This document shows, piece after piece, positions 23,613-36,678 of a DNA stretch of 64,000 nt. The notes under the pieces were generated by a model. The model was not told the origin of the DNA. It did not search any database and worked only from the letters and a program-made list of their open reading frames with translations. The position numbers and the translations under genes were made by a program. The stretch's first letter is position 1, and each line of letters begins with the position of its first letter. The stretch is from Beta vulgaris subsp. vulgaris (lineage: Eukaryota > Streptophyta > Magnoliopsida > Caryophyllales > Amaranthaceae), in assembly GCF_026745355.1 (NCBI RefSeq), contig NC_079206.1, positions 44,765,216-44,829,215 on the forward strand, written 5' to 3'.

Positions 23613-24812
23613 TTTTAGATGAAAATTGGATTTTAAAGCAGACCATTCTGACATGATTTCAAATGAGAATAGGTGGGCTACATTTTAAGTGTGTAGCGAA
23701 TTGGCCCAAATCCAAATAACTTAGATTATTTTGAGAAGGTACGTACCTCCTAAAGTCGCAAATATGTAGGTGCACCAGGTGCTCTTTGTGCACCTGTTAA
23801 ATTACGATCTCGTTTGAGTGATTTTGTGATGTTTGTTGTTATGTTTGTCTCCCCTCAAATAATTTTTTTAAAAAACATTAATTTTACTCCATAAAAATTA
23901 TGGCAGTAACTCAGTTTATTTCACACAAATTACAACAATGGGTAACTACCCAATATCTGCTCACCTAAGGAAGATATTTTAAATAAGGATTCTCTACTAC
24001 TTTTCAGATAGAGATATATAATCCAAGAGACAAGAACTGTAAAGAGAGAAAAAAAACCATATTTTCCATTAGAAAAATGATTTTAGAGAAATGGCTAATT
24101 TATATTCCCTCCATTTTTCGATAGATTTCCCGTTTCTCAAAAAGAACATGAATGTATCAAATACAAAACACCATATTGATTATAAATGAACATATGCGTA
24201 TATGACTTGAGAAGCAAAAAATTATGAATATAATCATAACGACGATAAATATAAAAGAACGCGATATAATACAACAATGAACAACATATTGATTATAAAA
24301 GAACACATACATATAATAGTTGAGAAGGACAAATCTATAAAATTAACAATAATGAATAAGGACATAAAAAAATACATACTTTTTATACACTTAGACGTGT
24401 TATTTGATTGTAATTAGAACTTATAAGTACATAATATTTATTTAAATTGTATCTTTTTCTACTATATTATTGTTGCCACCTATGTTCTTTTATAAATAAG
24501 ACATGTTATTTTTACCTAGAAAGTATGTTCTTTAAATTTAAATTGTATTATCAATTATGAATAAATATTAGACGTGTTGACGGTATTGAGTTGTTTTTCT
24601 GGTACATTCATCTATTTTGAATAAAGGTTAGACATGTTCTTTGATTTTATATTGTGTGTTCTTTATTTTTCGGGTGTATTCTTCTATTATATGTATAAAG
24701 AATATCACAGTAATCATATTTCTTTGCTAAAGTTCTTTTAATAACGTCGGTATCATGCTATGCAATTAAAAAAGAACATGACCTGAAATAAGAACATCCA
24801 GTATTTTAGTTG
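23613..24812. other. Unassigned AT-rich DNA with a MITE-like scrap
   Basis: No gene. A short inverted repeat, AGGTGCACC...GGTGCTCTTTGTGCACCT, lies near 23770-23800. TTCCCTCCATTTTTCGATAG near 24106 resembles the end of a Stowaway-type MITE. The stretch is otherwise rich in GAACAT/ATGTTC words. Confidence 0.35.
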
Positions 24813-27800
24813 GTCTTGTAAGAGACCGTCTAATTTTAACTTAAAATTAGGCACGACCCAAGCCTAATAAGAGGATAACATGCCACCTTTTTTTTAGTAT
24901 AGTGACTAGTTTAATCTATTTAGGGACCATGTTAATCTATTTTGTGATAACTTTAATATAATACAATAATGACATTCTTTAATCTATTCAGTGATGTAAT
25001 ACCCCGATAATCCTATCTTTTCCAAAATACCTTTTCAATATAATTAAAACTTAGAAAATCATCAAAGGATTATCATCCATGTGATAATGTATCGACTTAT
25101 TCAAAATTTTGCAGTAGAAAACATATAATTAAACTTTAGAATTGAAATATAATAAATAACAAAGTAACTTTAAAACCAAACAACATTGTTAACTTTAACT
25201 TCAAACCAAACTTAAATATAAATGTATCTACTATAAAACAAAAAATAATCAACACGCTACACAAGCTCTCCATTTCCGAAACCCCGTGATGCATCATTTG
25301 CACACCTGTAGATGTCAATGCACTAGAGAAACTACTCACCAAGAATGGGTCATCACAGGATCAATAAGGCAAAACCATGATCAACACATACAAACAAAGC
25401 ACGTAGTCAGCAAAGCTGAGTACTACTTAATAATAAATCAACATTCCTAACATGATACTAATAAATAATAAGCAGGGATAAATAACAACATAACAATCTG
25501 CCAATATGTAGATAATTTTTACTGAACTAAACTTTAACAATCTTTTTATTACTTTAATGGAATAGTCATTTGACCGAGTTGTCTCATCTGAAAACCAGCC
25601 TCACCTAGAAAGACGAAATACGGGTGCGACTCCATATTCCATAATGACCTACGATATCGAGGAGCCTTTTAATAAAAAAAATTAGAACGGTGATCAATCC
25701 AATTCCCAGAAAAAGTCATGGCACGACCATCATGTACCCCAACTCCTGATTGTCCAACTTCAGCTGTGCACCAGTCTAAAGTTTATCACTATCCAAGTTT
25801 CACTTTACACGATTTACAATTATTACCTGTTATGACACACAAGCAATACAGATAATATATAATCAAACATTCACAACTTTATTCCTTTTTAATCTTAGGA
25901 TTAAATAAGTGATCATATAACTTACAACCCAAGATTAATTCCTTCTTTATTTCTATCCTTCTTATTTGTTGAACCTAGCCAACAACCAACTTACCTTTCA
26001 AAGGTAGAAGTTATCAACTTAACAAATAAATGATTCAATCATGTAACAACCCTGAATTTCCATTACTTCTAAAAACAACTTAATATAAATAAACTCGAAA
26101 ATCTAAAGGTGCTACGCCGCGATAATTATTAATAATAACCGCAAGGCTAATGGTTCTAATTAAAACAATAACAATAAGTTATTTAATTATTGCAAACCAA
26201 CTAAATAGAATGTAAATTAATTATTACAAACCAGAATATAAATCTTATAGTAAAATAAGTAACAACGGAAGTCTTATTAAAGTCTTATTAACTCAAGAGA
26301 GATCCAACACACTCTTTAACCCAACCGAAGCTAACTATCTTCAAGTCCCTGCACATTAAACATTGTAATATCAGCCAAAGGCTGGCAAAAGGCTGAGCAA
26401 GATATAATACTGTAATAAAAGAAAACTATTCAATGTGCATGTAAGATATATAGGAATATCATACAAATTCATTTAGAAGATGTACAGATTATATAATATA
26501 TTAACTTTCTAATAGCTTCAAATTCAATCTTTCTTTCTTTCTGAACTATTCTGTGAAACATTCATATATAACCTTTTGTAATCTGTGAGTAGGAAGCAAC
26601 ATTAAAGGTCTAGTGAGCTAGCTAGGCTCACTAGATAAAACACACCAACGTCCCTAGTATGCATACCCCTTACTTGGTAACCTACCAAGGAAGACAATTG
26701 GCAAGAGTATTGAGAAACATACTCCCGACTACTATATATCATACACTGTTAACTCAACATACTTCCAAACTCGGAGGATACCGCTTACCGGCAACCCCAC
26801 AATTTAATTAAAACTTGATAACAATGAGGAACTTCCTCCTTTCCCATATGAACCTCATAAATAATCTCATAAACTCCTTCAATATAATTATCGAGAACCA
26901 TTTAAATCTCAACGTATAAACTTCATAAAATAATCTCATAGTTAAAATAAATTTCCAAACAATGTAAAACGATTTTCGAACTCATATGTACAAGCACAGT
27001 AAGAAAACTTATCTTATCAGCAACCATAGTTAACAAAAAACTCAACCTCTAGTCAAAAGGGCTCTTCTATAAATTCGGAATCTACAAAATAATAACATAT
27101 GTAGTATAAGTCACTTGTAGTATGCCCAGACTTATAACTATACTACATAAGTACATAGTCTAAGATAATACTACTCTTATTATTGTATAAGCACTTTAGT
27201 CTAATGGCATTTGCTAAAGTAAATCAATCGGCGACCAAGCAAAGTCCAACCATAACAATGCCGCCAACCATATAACCCTACGTACCTTCAATCTTTGTAT
27301 ACTAATTTTAAAGTATATATACTATAGTAAAAATCTAAAGCAACAAAACAATAAATAAATAAATAAATCAGCTTTAAGTGAATATAGTTACTATAGTAAT
27401 GCTCGGAGTCGTAATCCACTTGCAAATATATAAATTTAAGCAGTTGACTAGAAATTGCTGCAATCTTATAGATATACTGCTTGAACTTTGTAAAGTGATC
27501 GCATTACAGAACCAATATAGCTAATTCTATGCTACGCATCAGAATATATTGCCCACTTATTAACATGGTCAAAACACCATTATATTATGTAGACTCCATC
27601 AAAATAACAAACTAACGTCAATAGTATCTTAGGACATGTTCTGAAAATAATTGTTTTGCAAGTAGTATTGTATAGAGTAAAACATAACCCAATTATATTA
27701 ATATGCTTTAGCTCAAATTTACCACAATTCAATTTATCTCAAGAACCCTATATTGACAAAATCCCAATTCAGAATTAATTAAGCCAAAACTGAAATTAAA

Positions 27801-30467
27801 ACATGACAAAGAATCTTACTTGATTAGGTAAAGTAATAAGGATGATATTCCTCAGAAAAAGAACCAAAAATCTTTTCTTTGATCCGACTTTCTCGATCCG
27901 ATACGCAAGCCTAAGAACACAATTTTTCTTCTTCAAAAACAAATCCACAAATCGAGAGATGATGAATCGAGGTTGATTTAATGATGGTTGGTGTATGACG
28001 ATGATTGATGGAACTTTTGTCACTAGTGGAAAAAACCCCACCTGATGCGGTCAAAACTGGCCTTTCAGATGCGATTTTGGTCCGCATCAGGTGGGGGCGC
28101 AGCAGGTGACTAATCGTTTCTGATGCAGTCCAAAAGCGCATCAGAAAATGATAATCTGATGCCGTTCAGAGGGAAAAACCGCATCAGATTAGGTGATTAT
28201 CTGATGCGGTTTTCCCTCTGAACCACATCAGCAGGTAGCAACAAGAACTGATGCGATTTTGTTTAATGACCGCATCAGTTGGGAGCATTTAATGTTAAAA
28301 AAAAAATAACTTAGCAATCTGCCGTACTCAATATATGTCAAATGTATGTGATGAATTTAGTTGTCAAGCACAAAACCCTCAATATTTTAAGGAGCCCAAT
28401 TACAATGCAATAACAATAAAAAAAACCAACTAAAAGTGCATACTCTAGGCACCAATAGAATTTTGCCACAAACTTCTAACTTATAAAACTTTGACTTCAT
28501 AGGAAATTTAGATTTCCTTCTATCACCTTGTTTGCCGTTCATATTGTTCTTTTGTTTGAGTGCCTAATACTTTTCTACTCTACAACAGAAAATGAACATA
28601 TATCAGTCAAAGTGTCAAACAAAAAACTGAGACAGAATAATCTTGAAGATATCATGTCCAATTTGTTGATGTACTTGTATTATTAGTTGCGCCTAACTGA
28701 CTAAACTAAGTATTATAGTTGTGTTAGTATTATGAAAAATTGCAGATATATAATGGTTTTTCTTAAGAAAAAAATCGAAAGAAACAAAAGTCTATCTATG
28801 AAAACTTGTGGTATAACATCTTATCGATCAACTTATATCGGATCATCTGAGAGAAGAGTAGCAATTTTCTGAACATATTCCAGCATCTGAGAGTCAGGAA
28901 CCACCATTACAACAATCTCATCTTCATCCTCTACAGGCTTCCTATCACTTAAGTTGCAAAGAAGTGTGAACATGAAAAGAACATCAGTACTATACAACAA
29001 ATCGAAATATAGGAATCAGAAAGTAAAAGCACGCAAACAACAATTAGTGTACATGGAAAACTATCTGTACCTAGAGAATCCAAAAGAAGCATCTTTTTAA
29101 TGATACTTCAGAAGTGCAGCAGCCCCAGTGTCTGGAAATATTGCTTTTACTTTCTGTTAACAAAAGTATAAAACTTAGTAATATAGAGGATGTGGAGTTT
29201 TAGTGCCATGAAGAACCATGTAATTTATGCTTTTAGTAGTCTTTGAACAATTTATTTCTTTAATGTTTTCTTATCCGTCTAAATAGATTTGCACCATATC
29301 ATCGAAACCCATAATTCTATCTACAATTTGCTTAGATCTTAAAAGAACTAAGACCTAACCATTCTTCGGTGAACAAAAAATTTGTATAGACATTTTGAAA
29401 CTTACTACATCTAGTCCTCTACCATGGTTCACTGGCCAAAGGGTAAGGATGTCGGTTAGGTATATATCCTTTTTCTTTTGGACAATGACTATTGAATAAA
29501 GACTTTTAACTAACTAACTAACCTGACATCTTGTTGCCTCCATAAGCGTATCTAAGAAAATCCTTGATAGTTCCCATAGTTCAGTTTGCGCACCTTCGTT
29601 GTCCAAAAATTGCAACTGAGGTATTAGAAGCTCAACCTGCGAAAGGGAAAAACAAACTTCAGCAAAACCATGTAATTTTACGATTTTAGTAGTAATAGGT
29701 TAAATTCACAAATGGCTAACAACTCCCTCAATTAGTACGCGTAGATGTATAAGGAATACATGTAAGAGCATTCAGGATCCATTACAACTTACAAGAGTTG
29801 AGGCTTACAAGTCATAAAAACTGATTTGAGGTCTTTATTACTACCCCTCTCAAAAACTGTTTTAAATACTTGTGTCAAAGGCTTTCACAAAACCTAGTGA
29901 TTTGAATTTGATGATTGCAGTTTGTTATATTAACAGGAGCAATAGACATTCTGCAGTACAACAACTGTAGAACATATATATCCTGTAACATCAATGGCTC
30001 GGTTTGTTTCAGAGAATATTAATTTAAGAACACAAACCATACATCAAATTACTCTTTCTTCCCTTCATATAAACCACAATATAAAAAAGATCCCCGTATA
30101 AGCAACTGAATTTTGTGTTATGGGTTTCCCACACTAATGGTCTACCACATCGTGATATTTCCTTTCGACCTACCCTCCACAAACCTTTAGCGACAACTGA
30201 AAAGAGTTCAACTTATATTATGCTTCTCGACAAGCCTGATTTCTCAAATATAAACCCTTGTTATAGATCAACAACTTAGGAGGCTAGTACACATGAAAGA
30301 CTAGCCGAAAAATAACTACACATTAAACACAAGATCCAAAAAATACTGAGCATAAAGTATATAATGATTAAAAAAGATTGATATATCGAAAAGCAGATAA
30401 TTTTTAACCACAACAACATCAACATTGACAATAGTAGCAGAAGTAAATACAAAGGAATTTAGTGAAC

Positions 30468-32767
30468 TGATAAGTCATATTTATATATAGTTTTTAGTTG
30501 CATTTAGGTTGCATTTTAGAGCATTTAGTTTCATATTTAGGTTCATTGATGCATTATATTCTTAAGTTATATTTTTCTACTCCTATTCGGTATGTTTTCT
30601 TGTTTTTGATAAATTTCAGGCATTGAGGACATATTTGGAGTATGATTAATTAAGCTTGTGGATTATGAGCACTTGGAATGAAGCTACAATGCATAAGGAT
30701 CGCCATAGATATTTTATAGTACGAATTTGAGCGAAAACGAAGTGGAAAATCATTAGAAGAAATGTGAAAAAGGAGTCATGTCTACTCTTCTGATCATAAC
30801 TTTTGATGTAATTCTTAGAATCGAGTAATTCCAGCATATTTGGAAACTAGACTTGAAGAGCTTTCCAACGATAGGTGGTACGTCCCGAGGAGACTTCTAG
30901 TCAAGGAGTTATGCCTTTCGGAAGATTGCACTGATTCTGCTGGAATCTGCCACGTGTACGCGCGGATCACTAATCCGCCTATTAATGATATATTTAAGAC
31001 TTTCCTTATCTTGTAAATTACTTTCCAAGTCATATTAGGTTATTGAATATTTATTTAGATAGGTTTTCATTCGATCTCCCCCCCCCCTCTCACGTTATTT
31101 TTTTCTTAGGTTTAGGTTTTAGTTTTCTCTCCTCTCTTTCTCTTTAGTTTTTAGTGTAAACCCTAGTTTTTATTCTTTTTCATTAATTCATGAGTTCTAT
31201 TAGTTCCTTTCATTGATTTCTTTAATTATGTTTTCTTTTATAGTTTTAGATTTCATTATTTATCTCATGATAGAGTAGTTTCTTTTATCTATGGTTAAGT
31301 TGAACCCTAGTATGATTTAGGGGGTGTTTGGTTGGGGTATTTTTAATGGAATGGAATGGAATGACATCCATTCCATTGTTTGGTTGGGCATATTTAGGGT
31401 AGAGTCTCATACCCAAGGGTATCTATCTCCACCCCATCCCCCTAGAATCCCAATCTCCCCTCCCCCCTAAGTTTCTAACTCCATTCCCCTCAAGTTTCAA
31501 ACCCTAATTTGTATGGAAGGGAGAGAGAGGTTAAACCTTAGACAAGAGAAGCCCACTCCGGCTGCTGCCCACTCCGGCTGCTGCCCACTTCGCCGGCGAC
31601 TCTTGCGGCCGTCTCACCACCCCTGCGCTACTTTCAGTTATTTTCAATGGTGATTGATATTTTTGTCGTAATTTCTGTATCTTATAGTATTGCCTCTTTG
31701 AGATTCAACAATTCTAGTTCAGAGAAATTGTAAACGGGGAAACAACTGATGGTAATTTGTAGATATGAAAGTAGGTACTGTCATATTCTCTTTCTAAACC
31801 TCTTATCAATTTGTCATTCCTTGTAAGTATGAAGCTAGAAAGTATAGTAACATTTTTTTTCAATTTCTGTCTTTTTTTTGTTTATGAATTTATGTCTTTT
31901 TTAAAAAAAATAAAATTTCTCTTTTTTCATATATAAATTTATGTCTTGTAGAGCTTTGGTGTATTGAATTTGAACATGATTTAGGGACTTTAGACACTAT
32001 ATGGATATGGCTATTTGGATGCAAAATCCATTCCAAAAGTAAACCAAACAACAGAAATGGATATTGAATCCATTACAGGATTGAACCAAACAGTTTGAAG
32101 CTAGTATGGACATCCATACCATTCCATTCCAGTTGAGTGAACCAAACAGGCCCTTAATTCATGATTGTTTCTTTAAATTCTCATATTAATTGTTAATTGT
32201 TCTTGCTTAATTGATTGTGCATATTCCAATACTAGATTAGGGATAATTAGTATTGTTATGATTCCATTGTCTTGATCACAACGGGAGTTGGATTTTGACG
32301 GATTTGAGTATTTCAATTAAGGACATGAAGTTCACCACGGGAGTAGATAGAATGGATTGTTAGGAAGTTAAAGTGTCGTGTTTAATGTCTTTAATTTGCA
32401 TGATTCCACGGGAATAGGCTTGAATGCATATTAGAGAAGCCATAGATACTCGGGAGAGGTTTATGGTACTTTATAGGGTGTACTTTTCCTTGTGAACATT
32501 TAATTTATTAGTTTGGGGTAGATATTATTTTGTATTATTTCGTGCTAGTGGGGATACTTAACTGTAGAGTCTTTTATTTTTATATTGATTAGTATAGTTT
32601 AATTCTACCATTATTCTTGATATTAATCTCCCTTAGTCTTACCATTATTTAATGACTAATCATAGAAAAACTTTCTCTCTGTGGGATCGACTCTGACTTA
32701 CCCTACTACATAGTTAGGAGGATTAGTTAGGTTATTTATTTTTGTTAGGTGCGCGACACGCCTACCA
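30468..32767 (+). mobile_element. Solo LTR E (Athila/Tat-like), TSD TGAAC, inside the captured gene's first intron
   Basis: Starts TGATAAGTCATATTTATATA and ends GCGCGACACGCCTACCA, flanked by perfect TGAAC repeats (30463-30467 and 32768-32772). Near its 3' end the sequence CTGTGGGATCGACTCTGACT matches the U5 wording common in plant Athila/Tat-lineage gypsy LTRs. After removing the nested 834-bp element and its TSD about 1463 bp remain. It lies between exons 1 and 2 of the captured gene. Confidence 0.8.
31320..32153. mobile_element. PIF/Harbinger-type element, 834 bp, TSD TTA
   Basis: Termini GGGGGTGTTTGGTT... and ...AACCAAACAGGCCC form imperfect inverted repeats flanked by TTA (31317-31319 and 32154-32156). 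A 3-bp TTA target is typical of PIF/Harbinger. Repeated TGGAATGGAATG/CATTCCATTCC words sit just inside both ends. No transposase or Myb-like frame is visible. Confidence 0.7.
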
Positions 32768-34271
32768 TGAACTTGATACTAAGTAAATATATTAATATCA
32801 TTCCAAATTTATTTTTAAACAAAAAAAAACAAGGACATTTTAAATCTGCAAGAAAGATCTTGAAGAATTCATCAACTTCGAGACAAAGGAACAATTCATC
32901 AGCATCATCGACATCAATTACTTTTACTCCTCAAAACACACAAAACGAACCTAAAACCCTAACTCAAATCCCCACAAGATCGATCCCTAAAAACCCTAAC
33001 CTCGCTAAAATCAACCTACTCATCACAAAAACCCTAAATTTCACGAAATTCGACACAAATCAATAAAAAAACGATTCAATTGCGGCAAAAGCAACATCGA
33101 ATTCAAAATTTCAATCATAAAAAAAGCAAAAAAAAAAAAAACTAAACGATGTAGAAAACGAAGTACGGACCTGAAATGCGATCCTGAGAGCGACGAACTT
33201 CTCAAGCTCGAGAGTATTATACCATCTGAGAGCTCTAGATGCGAGTTTTTCTGTGTTTCCAAGTAATGAAGTGCCGCCATCGCTAAAATTTCCAAGATTT
33301 TAGGTTCCTTTTGGGAGGAGAGGCGTTTGGGAGGAGAGGAGGAGAGGCGTTTGAGAGGAGACTCACGAGAGGGGTTTGATGAGGGATGGGTGAGAGAAAT
33401 GGCCCTTCCTTTTGGGAGGGTTGTTATAAGGGAGCAAACCAGCGAGAAATGAATGAAAAATCTAATGCGGTCCACCAAACCGCATCAGATTTTTTTTTTA
33501 ATTTGATGCGGTCCGTAAGAGGACAGCATCAGATTGTCTTCCCAGCTTCTCCTTCCATTTTTAATGTTGATTTTCGGATGCAGTTTTACAAAACCACATT
33601 TGTTACCAAGTGACAAATAAGGTTTTTTTCACTAGTGTGTAGATTTAATTTGACGGAGCCATGGAGGCAAGAAGTTGGAGAAAGAAAATAAAAGAAAGAT
33701 GGAGTACAGAGGAAAAGAAAAAAATTGTGGGTTCCACGTTCTAATTTTTTTCTTTTTCCCTTTTTTTTGTTTTCTTCCTTTTGCTTTCTTTCTTTTATAT
33801 TTCTAATTTTATTTCTCCCTATAACACTAATATGATAGATTTTGGGTTCTAACTTAACCTAGTAAACTTAGGAGTTTGTTTTGACCACTTCTAAGACAAA
33901 GTCAAATGAGAAACAAAAATATATATTTGATAAAAAATATTTTAAATTATTTTAAACTAAAATAATATAAATAATTACTGAACAATATAAAAATACGGGG
34001 TGTTACAAATCATGATCCAACTTAATTAATGAATATATTATTTCCCCCATGTGAATTAGTAAATAAAGTTCTCAACCAACATGCTTGCATCAATACTCCA
34101 TACAAACATGATATTAATCTCATAATTAACATGTTCGCACGCAGGCATAAAACATGTAAAATTCGATTATAATAGCAATTGTATACGAACTCACAAAGTT
34201 CCTATACATGATACTACATAACTTTCCTTCCTAAAATCATGATACTACATCAAATAACACATAGGTATGTA

Positions 34272-34737
34272 TAAACCTGGGCATGGGCCGGCCTGGGCCT
34301 GTTCACGAGCATGGGCCGGCCTGGGCCTGTTCACGGGCTCGGGCCGCGGGCTTGGAAAAATGCCGAGCCGGAGCCCGTGAGTGCCGAGCCATGCCGGGTC
34401 GGGCTGGAAATTTCCAGATTATGTCCACGGCTCGGCCCAGGCCCGCGCGATGGGCTCGTGCCTCCTGCGGGGCTGACCCGTGTTTTATGTTATTTTTTTG
34501 TATTTTTGACAATTTTAGGCTAAAAAACAAAGGAAAGGAGCGTTCGGCCCGCGGGTCGGCCCACGCGGGATCATGTCGGTGCGTGCCTAAAATAAAATTT
34601 CTTGACCATGATAGGCTTGCAGCCCACGTAGCGGACAACGGGATGGGCCGAGCCTCGAGTAGGCTAGTGCCGGGCCGGGCCCAAATCATGTTGGGCCGGA
34701 CCGGCCCGCATGCTGGCCCAATCCATGCCCACCTCTA
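34272..34737. mobile_element. GC-rich hAT-type MITE, 466 bp, TSD GGTATGTA
   Basis: Ends TAAACCTGGGCATGG... and ...CCATGCCCACCTCTA form an inverted repeat, flanked by perfect 8-bp GGTATGTA (34264-34271 and 34738-34745). The interior is far richer in G and C than anything around it and is built of GGGCC/GGCCC/CGGGC words. The open frames on both strands are by-products of that composition. It inserted into solo LTR C. Confidence 0.8.
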
Positions 34738-36152
34738 GGTATGTACATACCTTGTATTCGAATTGATAAGCCACTTTTAACAACTTTAGGAGTAGCCTAC
34801 AGAGAAATCTCCGCCTAAAACAACCAATAGAATTTATAATCAATACTCCAAATAAATTTCAGCTACTTTAAAATACTTTAAATTCCCTTTAAAAATATTT
34901 AAAAGTTGTTTTTATCATTAAACTTTAAGTACTCATATTCCCTAGCATAGTATTACTATACTAGTCATGAAAACCCATAAAACTCCATTAATAACAACCT
35001 TTCTAAAATTCCAGCAACTTATAAATTATTGAAACTCCATTTAAACATGCTTAAATTCATAAGTTAAATCAATTTCATAGTTTATAACATGTCACTATGA
35101 TTTTTCAATCTTCAACACCCTAAAAATCCATGCTTTGATAATTAAAAATCCAATTTAAACATAATAATCAAATCTGGATTTTTATTCTTTCAATATATAA
35201 TTTATATAATCATAGATTCATCATTAAAACAGTAAATTAAAAATTCTAATCATAATTAGTAGTAAAATAAAACATAAAAACATAATCTTTAATCAAAACT
35301 TGAGGAAGAAGAAAAGAAATCAAACCAACACGAGAAAGGAGAAGAAGGCGTCGGACAAGGACCACAGCACCAGGCGGAAGGTCCACGATGGTGGTGTTGT
35401 GGAGTGGTGGTGTTTTGTTTGTGAATAAGAAAGTGTTTCTTGAAGAAGAAAGAAGGAAAATCATGTGAAGAGGGAGAAGGAAAGTGGTGCGGTTTTTCTT
35501 GAGGAGGGAGGAGAGAGAATTTTTTGTGTGGCAAAATATTTGGGCTTAAATATATTTATAGTTAAGTTTTCCTTTTGGGCTTAGGAAAAAGGCAATTGGA
35601 TCCTAAGTTGGATAGAACAATGAATATGATTGATGAATAACTCCTAATACTACTAGAAGTTATCTTTCTTAGTCCAATTAGTATTTGGATTCCTCAAACC
35701 CATTTAAAATCCTTTTTAAATCCAAATAGTATTTCAAATATTTTTCAAAGCATGCCTTAATAAAATATTTAAACTTCCTTAAATCTTTAAAATAATTCCT
35801 TTGACTTCCAAAATAGTCAAACTTTAAATAAATAAATTATTTTAAACTAAATTATATATAAATATAAATATATATACATATATATACTAAAATACATTTA
35901 TTAAATCCATAAATTTACGGGGGATTACAAGTGACTAGTTTAGTCCATTTAGTAACTAGTTTAATCCGTTTAGTAAAACTACCAAGTTATTTCTTTTTGA
36001 AATTATCTGTTGTAGTTCGATAATCAAGAAAAAAAAGGAAGGAGAAGAGAATGAATAACCGGGATAGTGTTGAGTTAGAGTGAAATGGAATGGGTTTTTC
36101 AATCTCGAATTCGTCTAATTTTATATTAAAATTAGACCGTCTTTTCTAATAG

Positions 36153-36678
36153 TTTGTGCCATTATTTTGAGTAATATGAAAAAGGGGAAAATAACATATT
36201 TTCTAGTAAGAATATTGATATTTTTTTAATAGTTCATTATAGTTGAATCCTAATAATTACGATATCATACAAATTACTTAGTTCTTATTACTTGTAAGCA
36301 TCTAAAAACAAGAACAAAAGAGACTATATGAGTTGTTTGGAACAAATATAGATTTACCATAAATTAGTTTAATAAATTAAAGTAAATGAAAAAAACAACA
36401 AGATTATCTTTTCTAATTTGTTTGATTAGTTGTCAAATTCAAAAGTCAAAATATAAAAAACGACAATTATGATTCGTTAGGAGTCTCATCTACCAAAATT
36501 CCATGCTTTACGGTTTATTTGTTTCATAATGTTTTTTATTTATTTTAGGGGATAATGTTCTTTTTCTTAATCTCTTAACATTAGTCTTGTCGTTTTGTTC
36601 ACAAGCGATTGACGTTTAGTACCAGATGCACGTAGATCACCACGCACGTGGGTCTACCTTCCATGCTTTGCCTAAGTG
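36153..36678. other. Unassigned AT-rich intergenic DNA
   Basis: No gene, inverted repeat or TSD pair recognised in this half-kilobase between the split MITE and the MITE carrying the LINE. Confidence 0.5.

Larger units (their letters stand above)
28833..33280 (-). pseudogene. Chimeric captured gene: RPN9-like exon 1 + exons of a second host gene (DUF1995/LPA3-like?)
   Basis: Four minus-strand exons with GT/AG borders and matching phases. Exon 1 is 33280-33171. It starts MAALHYLETQKNSHLELS and, after losing one base near 33225, reads WYNTLELEKFVALRIAFQ. This resembles plant RPN9 (26S proteasome lid subunit, PSMD13) with about 15 residues deleted in frame, and its donor sits at the FQ. Exon 2 (29636-29523), exon 3 (29153-29071; KAIFPDTGAAALLKYH, then a TAA at 29099-29097) and exon 4 (28947-28833; VVMVVPDSQMLEYVQKIA, own stop) do not continue RPN9. 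They recall the C-terminal half of plastid DUF1995/LPA3-type proteins; this match is tentative. The ancestral product would be about 140 residues. The frameshift and nonsense codon argue it is now dead. Confidence 0.6.
28021..33637. mobile_element. Pack-CACTA transposon, 5617 bp, TSD TGT
   Basis: Termini are CACTAGTGGAAAAAACC... and the inverted ...GGTTTTTTTCACTAGTG, flanked by TGT (28018-28020 and 33638-33640). A CACTA terminus with a 3-bp TSD defines En/Spm (CACTA). Subterminal CTGATGCGGTT-type words recur in both orientations at 28030-28290 and 33460-33550. No transposase domain is visible. The interior holds a spliced host-derived chimeric pseudogene on the minus strand (28833-33280) and a later solo LTR (30468-32767). 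Confidence 0.88.
26042..34007 (-). mobile_element. Solo LTR D, minus strand, TSD AATCA, split by a CACTA element
   Basis: Ends TGTAACAACCC...GGGGTGTTACA, flanked by perfect AATCA repeats (26037-26041 and 34008-34012). After removing the CACTA and its TSD about 2346 bp remain, all non-coding. On the minus strand it begins TGTAACACCCCG, a gypsy-type LTR start. It is related in layout to LTRs A-C but clearly diverged, so it belongs to another subfamily. Confidence 0.85.
24995..35929 (-). mobile_element. Solo LTR C of the gypsy family, minus strand, TSD AGTGA, with nested insertions
   Basis: Perfect 5-bp repeats AGTGA flank it (24990-24994 and 35930-35934). On the minus strand it starts TGTAATCCCCC like LTR A. 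The plus-strand left end (24995 on) is the reverse complement of the LTR A 3' end, including the TTGATC...AAAGCTGAGTACTA block. After removing solo LTR D with its TSD and the hAT at 34272, about 2490 bp remain. That matches LTR A (2451) and LTR B (2474). Confidence 0.88.
24813..36152. mobile_element. MITE (about 400 bp) split by solo LTR C
   Basis: The left end (24815-24850, AAGAGACCGTCTAATTTTAA) is the inverted counterpart of the right end (36115-36152, TTAAAATTAGACCGTCTTTT). The two halves, 24813-24994 and 35935-36152, share GTGACTAGTTTAATC-type words. About 400 bp remain after removing the 11-kb insertion. The TIR-flanked, coding-free structure fits a MITE. A convincing TSD was not found, so the superfamily is open. 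Confidence 0.6.

Noticed and set aside
32749..33066. 105-codon plus-strand ORF in the CACTA
   Set aside because: It spans the LTR E/TSD junction and AT-rich intron; no family resemblance.
34283..34738. Overlapping long ORFs on both strands
   Set aside because: By-product of the GC-rich repeated words of the hAT MITE; open in several frames at once with no protein family resemblance.
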